Origin: Acanthochromis polyacanthus
Lineage: Eukaryota; Chordata; Actinopteri; Pomacentridae
Direction of reading: 5' to 3'
NCBI RefSeq assembly: GCF_021347895.1
Contig: NC_067113.1
Coordinates: forward strand, 37,714,194 to 37,778,193
DNA: 64,000 nucleotides
In this document: piece after piece, positions 1 to 12,600 of the stretch
Layout of the letters: each line of letters starts with the position of its first letter
Position numbering within the stretch: the stretch's first letter is position 1
Made by a program: the position numbers and the translations under genes
The notes under the pieces: model-generated
Told to the model about the DNA's origin: nothing
Seen by the model: only the letters and a program-made list of their open reading frames with translations
The model's database searches: none

Positions 1-2790
1 CTCGGCTGTGTTCTATGAGGACGTTCTGACCTCGGCTGTGTTCTATGAGGATGTTCTGACCTCGGCTGTGTTCTATGAGGATGTTCTGACCTCGGCTGTG
101 TTCTATGAGGACGTTCTGACCTCGGCTGTGTTCTATGAGGATGTTCTGACCTCGGCTGTGTTCTATGAGGATGTTCTGACCTCGGCTGTGTTCTACGACG
201 ACGTTCTGACCTCGGCTGTGTTCTATGATGATGTTCTGACCTCGGCTGTGTTCTATGAGGATGTTCTGACCTCGGCTGTGTTCGACGACGACGTTCTGAC
301 CTCGGCTGTGTTCTACGACGACGTTCTGACCTCGGCTGTGTTCTCCGACGACGTTCTGACCTCGGCTGTGTTCTATGAGGATGTTCTGACCTCGGCTGTG
401 TTCTATGAGGATGTTCTGACCTCGGCTGTGTTCTATGAGGATGTTCTGACCTCGGCTGTGTTCTACGACGACGTTCTGACCTCGGCTGTGTTCTATGAGG
501 ATGTTCTGACCTCGGCTGTGTTCTGTGATGATGTTCTGACCTCGGCTGTGTTCTATGAGGACGTTCTGACCTCGGCTGTGTTCTATGAGGATGTTCTGAC
601 CTCGGCTGTGTTCTATGAGGACGTTCTGACCTCGGCTGTGTTCTATGAGGACGTTCTGACCTCGGCTGTGTTCTATGAGGATGTTCTGACCTCGGCTGTG
701 TTCTATGAGGATGTTCTGACCTCGGCTGTGTTCTATGAGGACGTTCTGACCTCGGCTGTGTTCTATGAGGACGTTCTGACCTCGGCTGTGTTCTATGAGG
801 ACGTTCTGACCTCGGCTGTGTTCTATGAGGATGTTCTGACCTCGGCTGTGTTCTACGACGACGTTCTGACCTCGGCTGTGTTCTATGAGGATGTTCTGAC
901 CTCGGCTGTGTTCTACGACGACGTTCTGACCTCGGCTGTGTTCTATGAGGATGTTCTGACCTCGGCTGTGTTCTGTGATGATGTTCTGACCTCGGCTGTG
1001 TTCTATGAGGACGTTCTGACCTCGGCTGTGTTCTATGAGGACGTTCTGACCTCGGCTGTGTTCTATGAGGACGTTCTGACCTCGGCTGTGTTCTATGAGG
1101 ACGTTCTGACCTCGGCTGTGTTCTATGAGGATGTTCTGACCTCGGCTGTGTTCTATGAGGACGTTCTGACCTCGGCTGTGTTCTATGAGGACGTTCTGAC
1201 CTCGGCTGTGTTCTATGAGGACGTTCTGACCTCGGCTGTGTTCTATGAGGATGTTCTGACCTCGGCTGTGTTCTATGATGACGTTCTGACCTCGGCTGTG
1301 TTCTATGAGGACGTTCTGACCTCGGCTGTGTTCTATGAGGATGTTCTGACCTCGGCTGTGTTCTATGAGGACGTTCTGACCTCGGCTGTGTTCTATGAGG
1401 ACGTTCTGACCTCGGCTGTGTTCTACGAGGATGTTCTGACCTCGGCTGTGTTCTGTGAGGACGTTCTGACCTCGGCTGTGTTCTGTGATGATGTTCTGAC
1501 CTCGGCTGTGTTCTATGATGATGTTCTGACCTCGGCTGTGTTCTATGATGATGTTCTGACCTCGGCTGTGTTCTATGATGATGTTCTGACCTCGGCTGTG
1601 TTCTATGAGGATGTTCTGACCTCGGCTGTGTTCTACGACGACGTTCTGACCTCGGCTGTGTTCTATGATGATGTTCTGACCTCGGCTGTGTTCTATGAGG
1701 ATGTTCTGACCTCGGCTGTGTTCTATGATGATGTTCTGACCTCGGCTGTGTTCTATGATGATGTTCTGACCTCGGCTGTGTTCTATGATGATGTTCTGAC
1801 CTCGGCTGTGTTCTATGAGGACGTTCTGACCTCGGCTGTGTTCTATGATGACGTTCTGACCTCGGCTGTGTTCTATGATGATGTTCTGACCTCGGCTGTG
1901 TTCTATGAGGACGTTCTGACCTCGGCTGTGTTCTATGAGGACGTTCTGACCTCGGCTGTGTTCTACGAGGATGTTCTGACCTCGGCTGTGTTCTATGAGG
2001 ACGTTCTGACCTCGGCTGTGTTCTATGAGGATGTTCTGACCTCGGCTGTGTTCTATGAGGACGTTCTGACCTCGGCTGTGTTCTATGAGGACGTTCTGAC
2101 CTCGGCTGTGTTCTATGAGGACGTTCTGACCTCGGCTGTGTTCTATGAGGATGTTCTGACCTCGGCTGTGTTCTATGATGACGTTCTGACCTCGGCTGTG
2201 TTCTATGAGGACGTTCTGACCTCGGCTGTGTTCTATGATGACGTTCTGACCTCGGCTGTGTTCTATGAGGACGTTCTGACCTCGGCTGTGTTCTATGAGG
2301 ATGTTCTGACCTCGGCTGTGTTCTATGAGGACGTTCTGACCTCGGCTGTGTTCTATGAGGACGTTCTGACCTCGGCTGTGTTCTACGAGGATGTTCTGAC
2401 CTCGGCTGTGTTCTGTGAGGACGTTCTGACCTCGGCTGTGTTCTGTGATGATGTTCTGACCTCGGCTGTGTTCTATGATGATGTTCTGACCTCGGCTGTG
2501 TTCTATGATGATGTTCTGACCTCGGCTGTGTTCTATGAGGATGTTCTGACCTCGGCTGTGTTCTACGACGACGTTCTGACCTCGGCTGTGTTCTATGATG
2601 ATGTTCTGACCTCGGCTGTGTTCTATGAGGATGTTCTGACCTCGGCTGTGTTCTATGAGGATGTTCTGACCTCGGCTGTGTTCGACGACGACGTTCTGAC
2701 CTCGGCTGTGTTCTACGACGACGTTCTGACCTCGGCTGTGTTCTCCGACGACGTTCTGACCTCGGCTGTGTTCTATGAGGATGTTCTGAC
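1..2790. repeat. 30-bp minisatellite, 93 tandem copies
   Basis: The unit is ctcggctgtgttctatgagg plus atgttctgac and is repeated 93 times in perfect 30-bp register, then stops inside a partial unit at about 2802. Only about six positions vary, mostly C/T at CpG and a gag/gat/gac triplet. Because 30 is a multiple of three, both strands stay open: plus reads [10 protein letters not shown] and minus reads SEHPHRTQPR. The minus frame is continuous with the MICAL C-terminal exon at 2791-2980, so the array could be protein-coding there; equally, every unit contains GAG|gtcaga on the minus strand, which could act as a splice donor and make the array intronic. It runs off the left edge of the window. 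Confidence 0.97.
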
Positions 2791-3685
2791 CTCGGCTGTG
2801 TTTTGCGTTGAGGTTCTTTCTTCCGGTGAGGTTCTTCATCCATGCTCAGGTTGAAGCGGTTCAGGATCTCCTCTGGAACCTCCTCCGGTTCCTCCGGTTC
2901 TTCCTGCAGCTCCGTCTTCGAGTTCCGTCGGTAGTTTTCCAGCTCGATCCTCTCCGGCGTCGCCGCCGTCACAGAAGCAGCTGCAAACACACCAACACAG
3001 CCGCACACACACACAAACACACACAGAAACACACACACACTAAAGCCCACATTGATGCCCGTTTAAGGAGCGCGCTCAGTGTGAACACGTATGGAGACTG
3101 AAAGACGACCAGGTGAAGAGACTCACCTGAGGACCGCCGGTCAGAGGCCAGAGAGTCGGAGAGAGACGGAGGCACGGACACCTGAGAGACAAAGAGCAGG
3201 GATTAGTGATCAGAAATCAATAATCAATCATCACATTATCAGTAATCAGATTATGACACAGCCACCTGTGAGAACCTGATGTCCAACATCACCGGAGCAA
3301 CCACCTGGAGAACCCGTTCCAGCAGAACATCTGTTTACATCTGTCCATAAAACTCATTCAAACCTCTGAGGAACCAGATCCACATCATCCAGAACCCAGT
3401 TACACATGTTCTAACAGAACCAGAACAGTTTAAATGTGTTCCACTTTATCCAGGATAGAACAAACTAGCAGTTCCAACATGTTCTATTAGAACTGAGAAC
3501 GTTCTGACTGACTGAGGGCAGTTTAAACATGTTCTAACAGAACTTGAACGGTTTGAGAACGTTCTGACTGCAGGTAAAGATCAGAACAAAGTTTTTCTTA
3601 CTATTGAGGCTCGATGTGAAGCGGTTCTGTCAGATGGAGTCGGTCTTTTCCTCACAGTTGGAGCGTTGAGTCGACACTCAGAAGG
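2791..3685 (-). CDS. mical3: MICAL post-LIM exons leading into the 30-bp array
   Basis: Exon 3602-3685 reads [17 protein letters not shown]..., resembling the segment just after the LIM domain of MICAL3. Exon 3127-3181 reads [18 protein letters not shown](G). The exon starting at 2980 reads [17 protein letters not shown], a strong MICAL3 signature, followed by an acidic run and [13 protein letters not shown]. This last frame continues without a stop into the array. The first possible donor is at 2791 (CCGAG|gtcaga). Between 3602 and 3127, and between 3127 and 2980, phases match (0 to 0, 1 to 1). Confidence 0.8.
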
Positions 3686-6600
3686 CTGCAGACAGAAGAA
3701 CCTCCCTGAGAACCAGAAGAACCACAAGAACCAGAGACAGAAGCATCAGGACAGACGTAGAGAACAGATACCGTCCAGATGTTGCTCTCTGCCAGCAGTC
3801 TTCTCTCTGATCTAAATCTATTTTATAGCGTCACTCGGACCGACTCCGTCATGTGACAGCTGTGCTCTGATTGGCTGCTGGTGTTGAGCAGATGTCAGCC
3901 TGCGGTCGATAACATGGATAAAGAACCTCAGAGTGGCGGTGAAGCCTGAGGCAGAGTTTATTTCTCGTGACACCGAGTCATTTCATCAGAAGCTACAATA
4001 ATTCCACCTTAAAGATCAGACCGTGTTCTCTAATGACGCTGCTTTTATTTATTGATTCCAAACGAAAATTCATTTGTTCTAAAAACTTTGACAAAGTTCT
4101 GCACAGTCCTGTTTTAAGCAAGAAGTTTTATTTTTTTGTTCCCAAGAGAATGTTCTTCTTAAAGTTCTTAAAACTAAAGACTGATTTAGGATCAGGAACG
4201 GTTCTACCGGATTATGGCAGAAATGTCTCATGTAGAAACGCTTGTTGGGCAGAAATGATTATTATCATTCTATAAAGGTTCAGGGAATCTTTTCAGTGGG
4301 ATGTTCTTCTTAAAGGTAGAACAATGTTCTCTAAATACGCTCTGAGAACCTTGGTTCTAATACTGTCTGACCGTTATGCCCTAATGTTCTCAAGACTAAA
4401 TAGAATGTTGTTCCTTTATCATGTAGCGTTGAGGGAATGCTTTACACAAGAACGTACTATAATGTGTTCCCTCCACATTCCCAACCCTAAGAACCTTTGT
4501 TAACGTATCACCATCGGAGGCCTTGAGAACGTCGAGGAAACATTTTCTGAATACTGCTTTGAGAACGTTCTTCCTTTGTTACGGAACATAGCAAGTCATC
4601 CTGACAGAACGATGGTTCTACAAAGTTCTACTAATGTTTTCAACACAAAACATGTTCTTTCAAGGGTAGATTTCTTCCTAGATGTTCTGAAGATGTTTGG
4701 TGTTAACATTGCTAAACTGGCCTTTTTCAGTTCCTTAACTGTAGAACTAAAGATGTTCTCAAAATGTTTTACTGAGAGGGTTCCTGTGTTGTTGTCATGT
4801 AATGCTGTGGAACATTATAGGATTGTTCTATGGAGGGACGTTCTATATGTGGTTCCTCAACAACATCCCCAAATCATCCTCAGAATAGTGCATGAAAAAT
4901 GTTCCACCTGTGTTAATGCATCACATTTTATAGCATGGAAATAATTAGCGAGAATTTATCAGTTCCATAAAAAGGTTTTAAGAAGGTTCTTAAAAAGGTT
5001 ATGAAAAATGATCTTAAAGACAGATAACGTACGTTCTTGATGTTCTAAAGTTGTTCGGTAATAACATTGTTAGACAGGATGTGTAGAACTAAAGATGTAA
5101 AGAACATTGTAGGACTGTTTTATAGAGGAATGTTCTTTATTGTGGTTCCTCAGGCGGCTGTGGATCAGGTGGTAGAGCGGGTCGTCCAATGATTGAAGGG
5201 TCGGCGGTTCGATTCCCGCTCTGTCCTAGTCATGTGCTGTTGTGTCCTTCACCCTCCTTGCCTCCAGTGCTGCTCTCACACTGGTGTGTGAATGTGTATG
5301 AATGTTGGTGGTGGTCAGAGGGGCCGTAGGCGTGGATTAACAGCCACGCTTCCATCAGTCTGCCCCAGGACAGCTGTGGCTACAAATGTAGTTTACCACC
5401 ACCAGAGTGAGAATGTGTGAGTGAATGAATAATGGATCCATTGTGACGCGCTTTGAGTGCCCTGAAAATATATAAATCTAATCCATTATTATTATTATTC
5501 CTCAACAACATCCTCAGAATATTGCATGAAAACTGTTCTACCTGCATTAATGTATCACATTTTTGCATGGAACATTGAGCCATGTTCTACATAGACCAGG
5601 TGTTTCTGTCCAGATTTAGAACATCTCTGAAATCTCATGGAACACTGCCACTCAGCTGGAAGGTTTTTGAGAAGGTTCTACAAAGTTCTAGTCATGTTTT
5701 CAGCCCATATGGTTCACAAAACGTTCTTCTTAAAGGTAGATAACGTACGTTCTTGATGTTCTAAAGATGTTTTAATAGCATTAACAGACTGGAAATGTAG
5801 AACTAAAGTTGTTCTAAAAATGTTTTTGACATAAAAACGTTCTTATTCCACTTTTAACCTCAGGGGAACGTTATTGTAAATATTAAATATTCTTGAAATG
5901 TTCTTCAAATTAAATATTTGAACTGTCAGAACTTCTAGTTAATGTCAGTCACTGTGTGAATTTAAACTGAGAGCAGTGTCACATAAATCCATGACATAGA
6001 TGGAACCTTTTAGAACCCCCGTGAAGCTTGTTGACTGTCTATAAGTAAAGCCCTGCAGCTTTCAATGTGGGGCCGCATTATCGCAACGAGAAGGCCACAT
6101 TTGGTCCACGAGCCCATGTTTGAATGCCACGTAATGGGGGGGCGGCGTGGCTCAGTGGGTAGAGTGGCCGTCTTGTAACTGGAAGGTTGCTGGTTTGATC
6201 CTCGGCCCGTCGTGCTCGAGGTGTCCCTGAGTAAGACCCCTAACCCCTACCTGCTCCTGGTGGGTCGTGGTTAGCGCCTTGCATGGCAGCTTCCTTCATC
6301 AGTGTGTGAATGTGATGTATCATGTAAAGGGCTTTGGATAAAAGTGCGATATAAATACAACCATTTACCATTTAGTAATGCTGGATGTAGAACCGCTGAC
6401 AGCTCAACAACACATCACTGTTCTCCCTGAACTCATCCAAGTTCAGAACGTCGTAAACATTGAGATCAGGTGGAACATTTTCAGCTCCACAGAACTCAAT
6501 AATCTGCTTTAAAAGAAACTGTATTCTGCAGGTTTGTTGATTTCTTTGCTTCATTTTTCTTGTTATTAATCATTCTGTTTTTAATTTAATGTCACGTTCC

Positions 6601-9600
6601 TCAGTGTTCCTCAGTGTTCCTCAGTGTCAGTGAGGCCTGTTGATAAATCGTTGGAGCAGATAAAGAGTCTTTATCCTCCGTAGACCACAGTCATGAGTCT
6701 GGAAACAAAGAGCCGAATGTGTTCCCCGCAGAACGCTGCCGGCTGCCTCAAAGAGTACAGAACCTTTATTTTTCTGACTGTTTAACCGTTTTTGTTTGTT
6801 CTAGTTAGATGAGCTGGAATTTGAATCCAGGTCAGTAAAGGAAGATAAATATTAACCACCTGATGTTCCCTCTTAGTCCTCTGATGGAACCACGTAAACA
6901 CCAACGTAGAAACCAGCACTGAGGTAAAGGTTTGGGAATAACATTGTTAGACTGGAAGTTTTTTAACTTCCTAAAGTGTAGAACTCCAGATGTTCTAAAA
7001 CTGTTTCACTGAGAGGATTCCTCCGTTGTTCTCATGTACTACAGGATTGTTCTGTCGCGGAACATTCTATATCGTGGTTCCTCAACAACATCTTAAGAAT
7101 ATTGCATGAAGAACGCTCCACCTTTGTTAATATATCACATTTATTGTGTGGAACATGTAACCATGTAGCCTAGCCGCGCTAGACAACCCACGGCAACGAA
7201 TTTAATTCTCTGCCAGGGTGGGTCTAGTTACCCTCCATAAGGCTCGAGGCTGGATTCTCCTAAAACTGGCCGGACCAATCACCATGAAGTGTAGAGTCAG
7301 AAGGCGGGCGTAACTAAGTGACGACAGAGGCGTGACGATTCTGACAGAAACAACCGGCGCACAATAAACAGTTATCTTTGGACTCGGCTTTGGCCACAGC
7401 CCTTAAAGATTTGAAGCTAAAATTCAACTTGAAAGATAAACAAAGGAGGCACTGAAGTGTTTCATTGAGAAGAAAGACGTATTTGGACTTATGCCGACGG
7501 GATATGGCAAATCCTTAATATACCAGTTGGCTCCGCTGGTTGGGAAGCTAATGGGACTTAGCCACAATCCGCCGGTGCTCTAGGAACTCCGTCAGCCTAT
7601 TCGTTGCGTTGATTGGTTGTATACCTACCCAATTGCTGCAGAGGGATTTGATAGACAACCTTTTAGCCCGCCTCCCTCCCTGTCGAGCTTCCCTAGACCC
7701 TTGTGCCGTCAGAAACATGGGTATAGCGTGGCTAGGCTAGTAACCATGTTCTACATAGACCAGGTGGCTCTATCTGCAAGTATTTTAGTTATTAAAAAGT
7801 TCTGAGAGTGAGAACTAAAGACGTTCTAGAAATATTGCAATTCGGGCTGGCCCGAATAGTGGTTTCTGGCCTCCGAATATTCGGGCTCTATTAAAGACGA
7901 ATATCCGAATATTCGTTCCGCCCTGTAACGTCCGACGGGGGGGAGGGGCTTGTGGCAGAGACGGCCCGAATAGTCTGATCCGTTCGTCTGGTCTCCCCGG
8001 TCTAAATTTTGCCTTCGTTTTGTCTTCAGTTAAACTGAAGAATTCCCAAACAGCGGAGGTCTTCAGCATCTTGTGTTTATGCAACAAAGTGAAGCGTGAC
8101 GTCAGAGTCGGCAGCAACCCGGTCATTCAGGTGGTAAGAAACACGAGATGAGCCGAACATGACGGGATGAGCCGAAGTGGGCCGACAGCGGAGGGAAGAC
8201 AGTAACGATTATTCAGATAGTCAGGTCCAGCCCTACTTGCAATAAGATCATTCCTCGTTTGTTATTGTGGAACATTGCAGGAACCTTTTATGGAGGAACG
8301 ATCTATAACGTGTTCCATCAACAAGATTCCCTAAAACATCTTCTAAACAGAATGTTCTACCTTTGTTAACGTATCACACGACAGGAACGTTGGCGATTAT
8401 GAGAACATTGTTCCTTTTTTCACATAGAACACGTAACTGTCCAGACTTAGTTGGAATATCTCTGAAATCTTGTGGAGAACATTCCTAGAGTGTTCTTCTT
8501 CAGGGGAGAATAAGATTTTTTTAAAGCAGTGCATTGAGCTCATTCTTCATTTGTTATTGTGAAGCATTAAAGGAACCAGTTGTGGAGGTTCTCTAAACAT
8601 TTCTGGCAGAATGTTCTACCTTTGTTAGCATACCACATACAACTGTTGGCAGAATTCTATGTTCTATATAGACCACGTGGTTCTGTCCAGACTGCGACTG
8701 CGCTGCCACTCAGAATCTATTTGTTCTAAAATGTTCCAAGAAAATTCTATAAGGTAATGATTTCAGCAGGAAGTAATTAAAAAGTTCCCAGAGTAATACT
8801 CCTTTGAAGATTGTGTCTAAACTTAATGGCTGTCTCCAAGAATGTAACGGCAGAAATTCATTGTATGTGAAATCAAAATGGGAACAAGAACTTGATGTCA
8901 TATTGTCTGACAGTGAGTGGTTCTCCATGTGCGACACACAACAAACTTCAACTAGCTCGAGAAGATGGAGAGAATTCGGATGGAAAAACCTCATATGTTT
9001 TTTATAACTCCACAAATAAAGACTAAACAATTAAAATTACAACAGAGTTGCTGGAGAATGTGTGGACATGTTGACGCCAATCACCCCCACATATTTTGGT
9101 CATTCATTAAGAAACAACCAACGTCATACAAATAATGGAGGAAATCTTAAACGTAAAACTACCCCAAGACCCTCGAACTGTATATCTGGGTCTAATACCT
9201 GGCAAAACATTTGAAAAGAAAGATACTTACCTCTTTAAAATCCTAACCACTGCTATCAAAAAGGCCTTGACAAGAAACTGGCTGAAAAGTGACCCTCCTA
9301 AGCTTCAATGGGTGGACATTGTTGAAGAAATATACACCATGGAAAAATTGACTTTTTGCCTGAGAGTCAGAGAAGGGATTTGGAATTAAAGTGACAGAAA
9401 TGGACTGCATTCATTGCCAAATCCCAGTAATGATGGACTATATGAAAAAGAAGAAGAAGAAAGAAAAAATGTCTATGAACATGGAAAATCTCCCCCAGCA
9501 TGTTATAGTTTTTGTTTTAGTTTGTGTTAATGTAACTGTTTGCAAAAATGGGAAAATAAAAAGTTTAAAAAGAAAAGTTCCCAGAGTGATAACTAAAGAC

Positions 9601-12600
9601 ATTCTAAAAGTTTTACAACAAGATCATCTTTTGTTTGTTATTGTGGAACATTGTAGGAACCTTTTATGGAGGAATGTTACATCAGTGTCATCCCCTAAAA
9701 CATTTATTGAATTCATCTGAAGCCTAACATCCAGAAAACAGCTTTTAAATGGTGTTTTGAGAACATTGTTCCTTTGCTATCATGGAACATAATCTGAGAA
9801 CATCTTTCAAACATCTTCTGAACATTAACACTAAAATGTTCTAACCCTCAAAGCAACATAACTGGAAAGAATAAATATCCTGATAATGTGTTTGAACATT
9901 AGATTAAACTTGATTAAAAACATTTGAACTTGTTGATAATGTTAGCTAACGTTGTGGGAACGTTCCTTGCCAGCTGGGAGGTAGAACGTTCCTCAGTGGA
10001 GACCAGATGAAGGTTGAACCTACCGCTGTTCTGGTCGTAGCTGTAGGAAGCCGGTCGCAGTAAACTGCTGCAGGAGTCGCATCTGAAGCAGCTGCGATGG
10101 AAAAACAAACCCTCAGCGCTCAGACGCTCCATCACGTAAACCCTCTGCTGACAGAAGAAACAGACGTCGCTGCCGCCGGAACCCTGCAGGAACAGAAAGA
10201 CGGAGAACACTGAAGAACATGAAGAGACAAACCAACTTCTAGCATCAGTATTATGGGATGTATCCTAGTGTGAACAGTTTAGAGTCCTAGAAAAACAACT
10301 AATGGTTCCCTGGATGTGGTTCTGGTTTCTGATAAATCACCAGAGAAAACTTTGAAAAGTTCATTTCTGTTGTTTAAAATTATTCAAAAACGGTCTGGAA
10401 AGACTCACTTTGTCCAGAATTGCTTAAATCTGAACTAAAACCACAAAAACCTGTCCTTAAGGTAGAAAATGACAAAAACGGTGTCTACAATCACTTGAAA
10501 ATTGTCAAACTGAGTTGAAAAATGAACCAAAATACCTCCAATTTATCAAAATTGTCTTGAAAACATCCCAACATGAGTCCAAAATTTCCCAAAAAGTCTC
10601 CAAATTGAGAAACTTTGGTCCAAAATGTCATGTCTAATGCTGACAGTATGAAGGTAGAACTTTGATCATGACTAAAGTTACTGCAGATACAGAATCAGCT
10701 GATCAGAAGAGGGAACCCGTCTTACCACGCCAGCTTCCTCCTGAATACGACTGGCTATCTGCTCAGCCAATGAGCTCACTCCACCAGTGTACATGCGAAG
10801 ACACTGATCAGACAGACAGACAGATTACAACAACAGACCACGTTAAGTCCTTCATTGTCCACCAGCTGAGACTGATGGAAATGAAGTGTTCTTCTGCCGA
10901 CATCAGAATCAGTGTCGTGTTGAAGTTGGATGTGAAAGTCCAGCAGAAGCTATCGGATCTGATGGACTTTAAAGATGAACAACAAAGAAATGTTGAGCTC
11001 TTTTATGGTGATTTATATCATCCTGATCAGGGTTTATGGAGACATCTTTGGAATCAGAATCACATATTTCAGTCATGAGAATGTGGACTGATTAAGGTCA
11101 ATATTTAATAACAGGGCTTGTGAAGGTTTGTTCTGTGGAAGTCCTCTGTCCCAGTCAATCCCAGCTTGTTTCCAAAACATGAGCTCTGTTTGGAGGTCAT
11201 TAACCATCACAGAAGTCTTTGTCATGGTGCCAGTTGCTGCTACACCATGTGTCCAAAAACGTGATACAGGAACTCTGTCCTCAATAATCCCAGTTTGTTA
11301 AAACATACGAGTTCTAGTTGGAGGTCATTAACCTCCTCAGAAGTCTTTGTCATGGTGCATGTTGCTCACTAACCTCCCACAATGCTCTGTATTTTAACAT
11401 GAACTGTAGTCTGAATGACGTCTTCTCTGGTGTCTACAAGATTAAACAGGAAGAGGCTCCACCAGGTGGAACAAAAAGGAACTACAGCGGTGCTACAATA
11501 CATTTTCTGACATGCACGACCTTCTCCTTTTACCATATCACTTAAGACATCTTCAATCGGTCAAATTATTAGCGACAATATCTGCAGTATGAAAATACTT
11601 AACAGCTTTTTTATTATATTTCATGTTAGATTTTATTTGACATGGACTTGTGCAACAGCTACTGTTGATTTTAGCCCTTTGCTGCACAGCTACCTCTTTT
11701 AGATTGAGTTAAAGTGGTTTCATGGTGTTCCTAAGGTTCTCTACTGTTGTAATGTGTTTTTTTATCCTGAATACAATGACATTAAAAGCCTTCTATACGA
11801 TAAATTAAACTGGAAAATAAAGACAGTCCAACGGCCACTTGTCATATCTGCAGTACTTGTAGCGTTGGCAGTAATTCATACTAGTAGGTCCAGGTGGCCC
11901 CATAAAGTAAACACAGTGAGTTTAATCAGGTAACTGAGGCTCCATCAAAGCAACTCAAACTTTAGGATACTTTAAAAGAGACAGAAAATTTACTTGAGAC
12001 ATTGTCAAGACCACGAAGATCACAGAGAAAGTGAATTAATTCATTGTTGTGGTAGAAAATAAAGGTTTTCTCCATCTTATATCTCAGATAGTGTCCTACT
12101 GAAGCTTTACAACAAGGTTCCTGATGATGTAAGGGACATTAAAGGACAGACTGGAGGCAGAAATGCAGGTTTTTTTTGATACATTGCAGAGTTATTCACC
12201 TGTCAGGAGCATTATCTAATTTTGACTTGGTATCAGCAGATATTAAGTGTTAAATGATTTCAGGGTTAGAACAAATGATCTGGATGTCTCTAATTTTTAC
12301 TACATTGATTGTAAAATCGTGTTTTCAGAGATGAAAACCAACACTGATTAGACAGCGGCTGGAAGAACAACAGGAGGAGGGAAAGTCCGGCTGCATAAAG
12401 TGCTCAGTCAGCAAACACAGAATCTGATCTTCTAAAGGAGCTTCAGGCTGATCACAGACCTGCTCCACTCCTCAATAGGAACTATTCATGGCTTCTGACT
12501 GTTATTGATCACATGAAGCAGCTGCAGGGACTGAAGCTTCGCTGATGGTATCAAGGTTTCAGGCTGATGAGGACGAGTGCAGCCGGAGGACACGACAACC

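Larger units (their letters stand above)
3690..10020. repeat. Repeat-filled mical intron with degenerate ~400-bp units
   Basis: The intron is built largely of diverged copies of a motif reading roughly ttgtggaacattgtaggaac, then tatggaggaacgttctat, then gttcctcaacaacatcc, then a gttaa.gtatcaca segment. Copies or pieces are seen near 4290-4560, 4560-4950, 5040-5150 plus 5500-5720, 6950-7150, 8270-8400, 8520-8690 and 9600-9720. Related copies recur at 15780-16500. Mobile elements inside this block interrupt individual copies, which makes their target duplications readable. I saw no protein-coding gene here and did not find the missing LIM exon. Confidence 0.7.

Noticed and set aside
1..2790. 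CRISPR-like appearance of regularly spaced repeats
   Set aside because: Units are contiguous with no unique spacers, and the host is a vertebrate.
8..2854. Plus-strand ORF of 948 residues made of [10 protein letters not shown] repeats
   Set aside because: It is the 30-bp array read in an open frame. Periodicity alone keeps it open; there is no start context, domain or unique coding sequence, and the MICAL exon lies on the other strand.
5161..5226. tRNA gene suggested by A and B box sequence
   Set aside because: The sequence continues into a SINE body with an (att)n tail and target duplications, and no complete cloverleaf is formed.
10662..11078. Plus-strand ORF of 138 residues
   Set aside because: It overlaps a MICAL exon antisense (10726-10803), has simple repeats inside and resembles no family.
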